From assembly GCA_039934475.1 (NCBI GenBank), contig JBDTMC010000402.1, forward strand, positions 1 through 7,244: DNA of 7,244 nt, in the 5' to 3' direction. The notes under the pieces were generated by a model. The model had not been told where the DNA came from and made no database searches. It was given only the letters and a program-made list of their open reading frames with translations. Both the position numbers and the translations under genes were made by a program. The DNA is from JBDTMC01 sp039934475. GTDB lineage: Bacteria > Acidobacteriota > Terriglobia > Bryobacterales > Bryobacteraceae. Position 1 is the stretch's first letter; each line of letters begins with the position of its first letter. This document shows, piece after piece, positions 6,550-7,244 of this stretch.

Positions 6550-6930
6550 TTACTCGTGAGCTGAGAACTGGGCTTGCGGCGGGTTCAGTTTGATCTCGAT
6601 GGTCTTCTCTTCTTCATTCACTTCATAGACCTGGCCGAAGGTTTGGTAGTTCTTGGCGATGATCTGCACGCGGATTTTGCCCTGCGGGATGGGGGGGATG
6701 ACGGCGACGCCGTCCTGATTGGTTTTGAGCTCCCAGTTGGTGCGGATTTGCTTGCCGAGTTTGACCACGGAGCGGCCTTCGATAAAGCGGACGATGACAC
6801 TGGCTCGTTCCACGGGTTTGTCTGAGGGGCTGTGGACTTCGACGCGTAACTTGGTCATGGGCGGGGCAGCCAAGCTGGGGAGAGCCATGGCGGAAATAGC
6901 TAAGGCGACGGCGGCCAGTCTGGAGAGCAT
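6550..6930 (-). CDS. Small secreted protein with a carboxypeptidase-regulatory-like beta-sandwich
   Basis: This 126-residue protein has a clear signal peptide at residues 1 to about 22 (Arg4, a hydrophobic stretch 5-17, cleavage near SLA-APP). The mature part fits a single CarboxypepD_reg / Cna-B-like domain. LRVEVHSPSDKPVERASVIV (28-47) is the first strand pair, TNQDGVAVIPPIPQGKIRVQ (70-89) is the typical DG-A-.-.-.-P-G-Y/I-.-V turn, and strands with an EVNEEEKTIEIKL end (103-115) close the sheet. No catalytic residues are apparent, so a structural or binding role is likely, and location is periplasmic or extracellular. Met25 is an alternative start but would lose the signal peptide. It begins 9 bases after the stop of the RES-like gene. 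There is no Shine-Dalgarno; TAGAAT sits 6 bases upstream. The gene is convergent with merR. Confidence 0.75.
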   Translation of the reverse strand: MLSRLAAVALAISAMALPSLAAPPMTKLRVEVHSPSDKPVERASVIVRFIEGRSVVKLGKQIRTNWELKTNQDGVAVIPPIPQGKIRVQIIAKNYQTFGQVYEVNEEEKTIEIKLNPPQAQFSAHE

Positions 6931-6936
6931 GGTCTA

Positions 6937-6942
6937 ATTCTA
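6937..6942 (-). promoter_or_regulatory. -10-like hexamer before the secreted-protein gene
   Basis: The minus strand reads TAGAAT (5 of 6 to TATAAT), overlapping the TAG stop of the upstream RES-like gene and ending 6 bases before the ATG at 6930. The best -35 match 17 bases further up is poor (GCTACA, 3 of 6). Read alone this is weak; it gains weight from the same spacing before rlmB and ggt. Confidence 0.35.
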
Positions 6943-7244
6943 TCGCGTCAGGGCGAGGTTGTAGCGTTTGAGCATACGCGCGAGACGTGGGAGGTCTTGC
7001 GTCAGTGGCTGAACAGTGTCTGTGGTCAGGCAATCTGCGGCGCGGTGGAAGAGGGCGATGCAGAGGGTGGAATCGTCGTGGCGAGAACGGTAGGAGAGGC
7101 CGTCGGGTGCGCCAGGATGACTCCAGAGGGCGCGAGCCCAGGACTGTGATTGCTCGTAGGTGGCGGATGCCGCGATCTCCGCGGTGGCGCCTAGCGGGAG
7201 TTTACTCGTAAGCCCGAAAACAGACTGGTAAGTAGCTTTCTTTT
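6940..7244 (-). CDS. RES-domain protein, C-terminal part (cut by right edge)
   Basis: The last 100 codons of an open frame run from the window edge (first whole codon 7242-7240) to TAG at 6942-6940. Numbering from the first visible residue, TYEQSQSWARALW (28-40) followed by PDGLSYRSRHDDSTLCIALF (46-65) matches the C-terminal half of RES family proteins, whose conserved Arg, Glu and Ser degrade NAD+; Ser53 in YRSR would be the Ser. The Arg- and Glu-bearing N-terminal half lies outside the window. RES proteins often form type II toxin-antitoxin pairs with an Xre/ParS-type antitoxin encoded just upstream, which here would also be outside. The gene downstream is a secreted protein and not an antitoxin. 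Recognition is from memory of the family pattern, so the call is moderate; it could be an orphan RES protein. Confidence 0.6.
   Translation of the reverse strand, partial: KKATYQSVFGLTSKLPLGATAEIAASATYEQSQSWARALWSHPGAPDGLSYRSRHDDSTLCIALFHRAADCLTTDTVQPLTQDLPRLARMLKRYNLALTR

Overview
The window looks like an ordinary chromosomal stretch of a high-GC, Gram-negative-type bacterium. It is dominated by one long minus-strand gene cluster. The mix of a two-domain SpoU methyltransferase, an E. coli-like secreted gamma-glutamyltransferase, a compact AsnRS, a delta-proteobacteria/Acidobacteria-style MerR protein and a small secreted carboxypeptidase-regulatory-like protein suggests Acidobacteriota, possibly the Solibacter/Bryobacter side. 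This taxonomic guess comes from protein flavour only and has low confidence. I see no mobile element, tRNA, rRNA, CRISPR array or convincing intrinsic terminator.

Layout, in the direction of transcription of the minus strand from the right end. (1) 7244-6940 is the C-terminal 100 residues of a protein I read as a RES-domain (NAD-degrading toxin family) protein, cut by the window edge. (2) 6930-6550 is a small exported beta-sandwich protein starting 9 bases after it. (3) 6138-6545 on the plus strand is a MerR-family regulator. It converges on the secreted-protein gene with a 4-base gap and diverges from rlmB across a 93-base promoter region. (4) From 6044 down to 1 run rlmB, ggt, a TIM-barrel sugar isomerase/epimerase-like gene, asnS, arginase and ddl (the last cut by the left edge).

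The six-gene run is very tightly packed. There are 43 bases between rlmB and ggt and 9 between ggt and the isomerase gene. The isomerase and asnS genes abut (TAAATG), asnS and arginase overlap by four bases (ATGA), and arginase and ddl overlap by four bases (GTGA). The products do not form one pathway: 23S rRNA 2'-O-methylation, periplasmic glutathione/gamma-glutamyl breakdown, an unknown carbohydrate step, Asn-tRNA charging, arginine-to-ornithine hydrolysis and peptidoglycan precursor synthesis. It is best read as a mixed housekeeping operon.

The observations most worth a second look are these. A TANNNT -10-like hexamer sits 6-7 bases before the start codon of three genes that lack a Shine-Dalgarno sequence, which suggests leaderless mRNAs. 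Divergent promoters lie back to back, with a small dyad inside the merR promoter spacer. Ddl shows an extra-long stretch before its ATP-grasp signature. The RES-family fragment's partner, if any, lies outside the window. G exceeds C on the plus strand regardless of gene direction. I did not find a clear previously undescribed system here.
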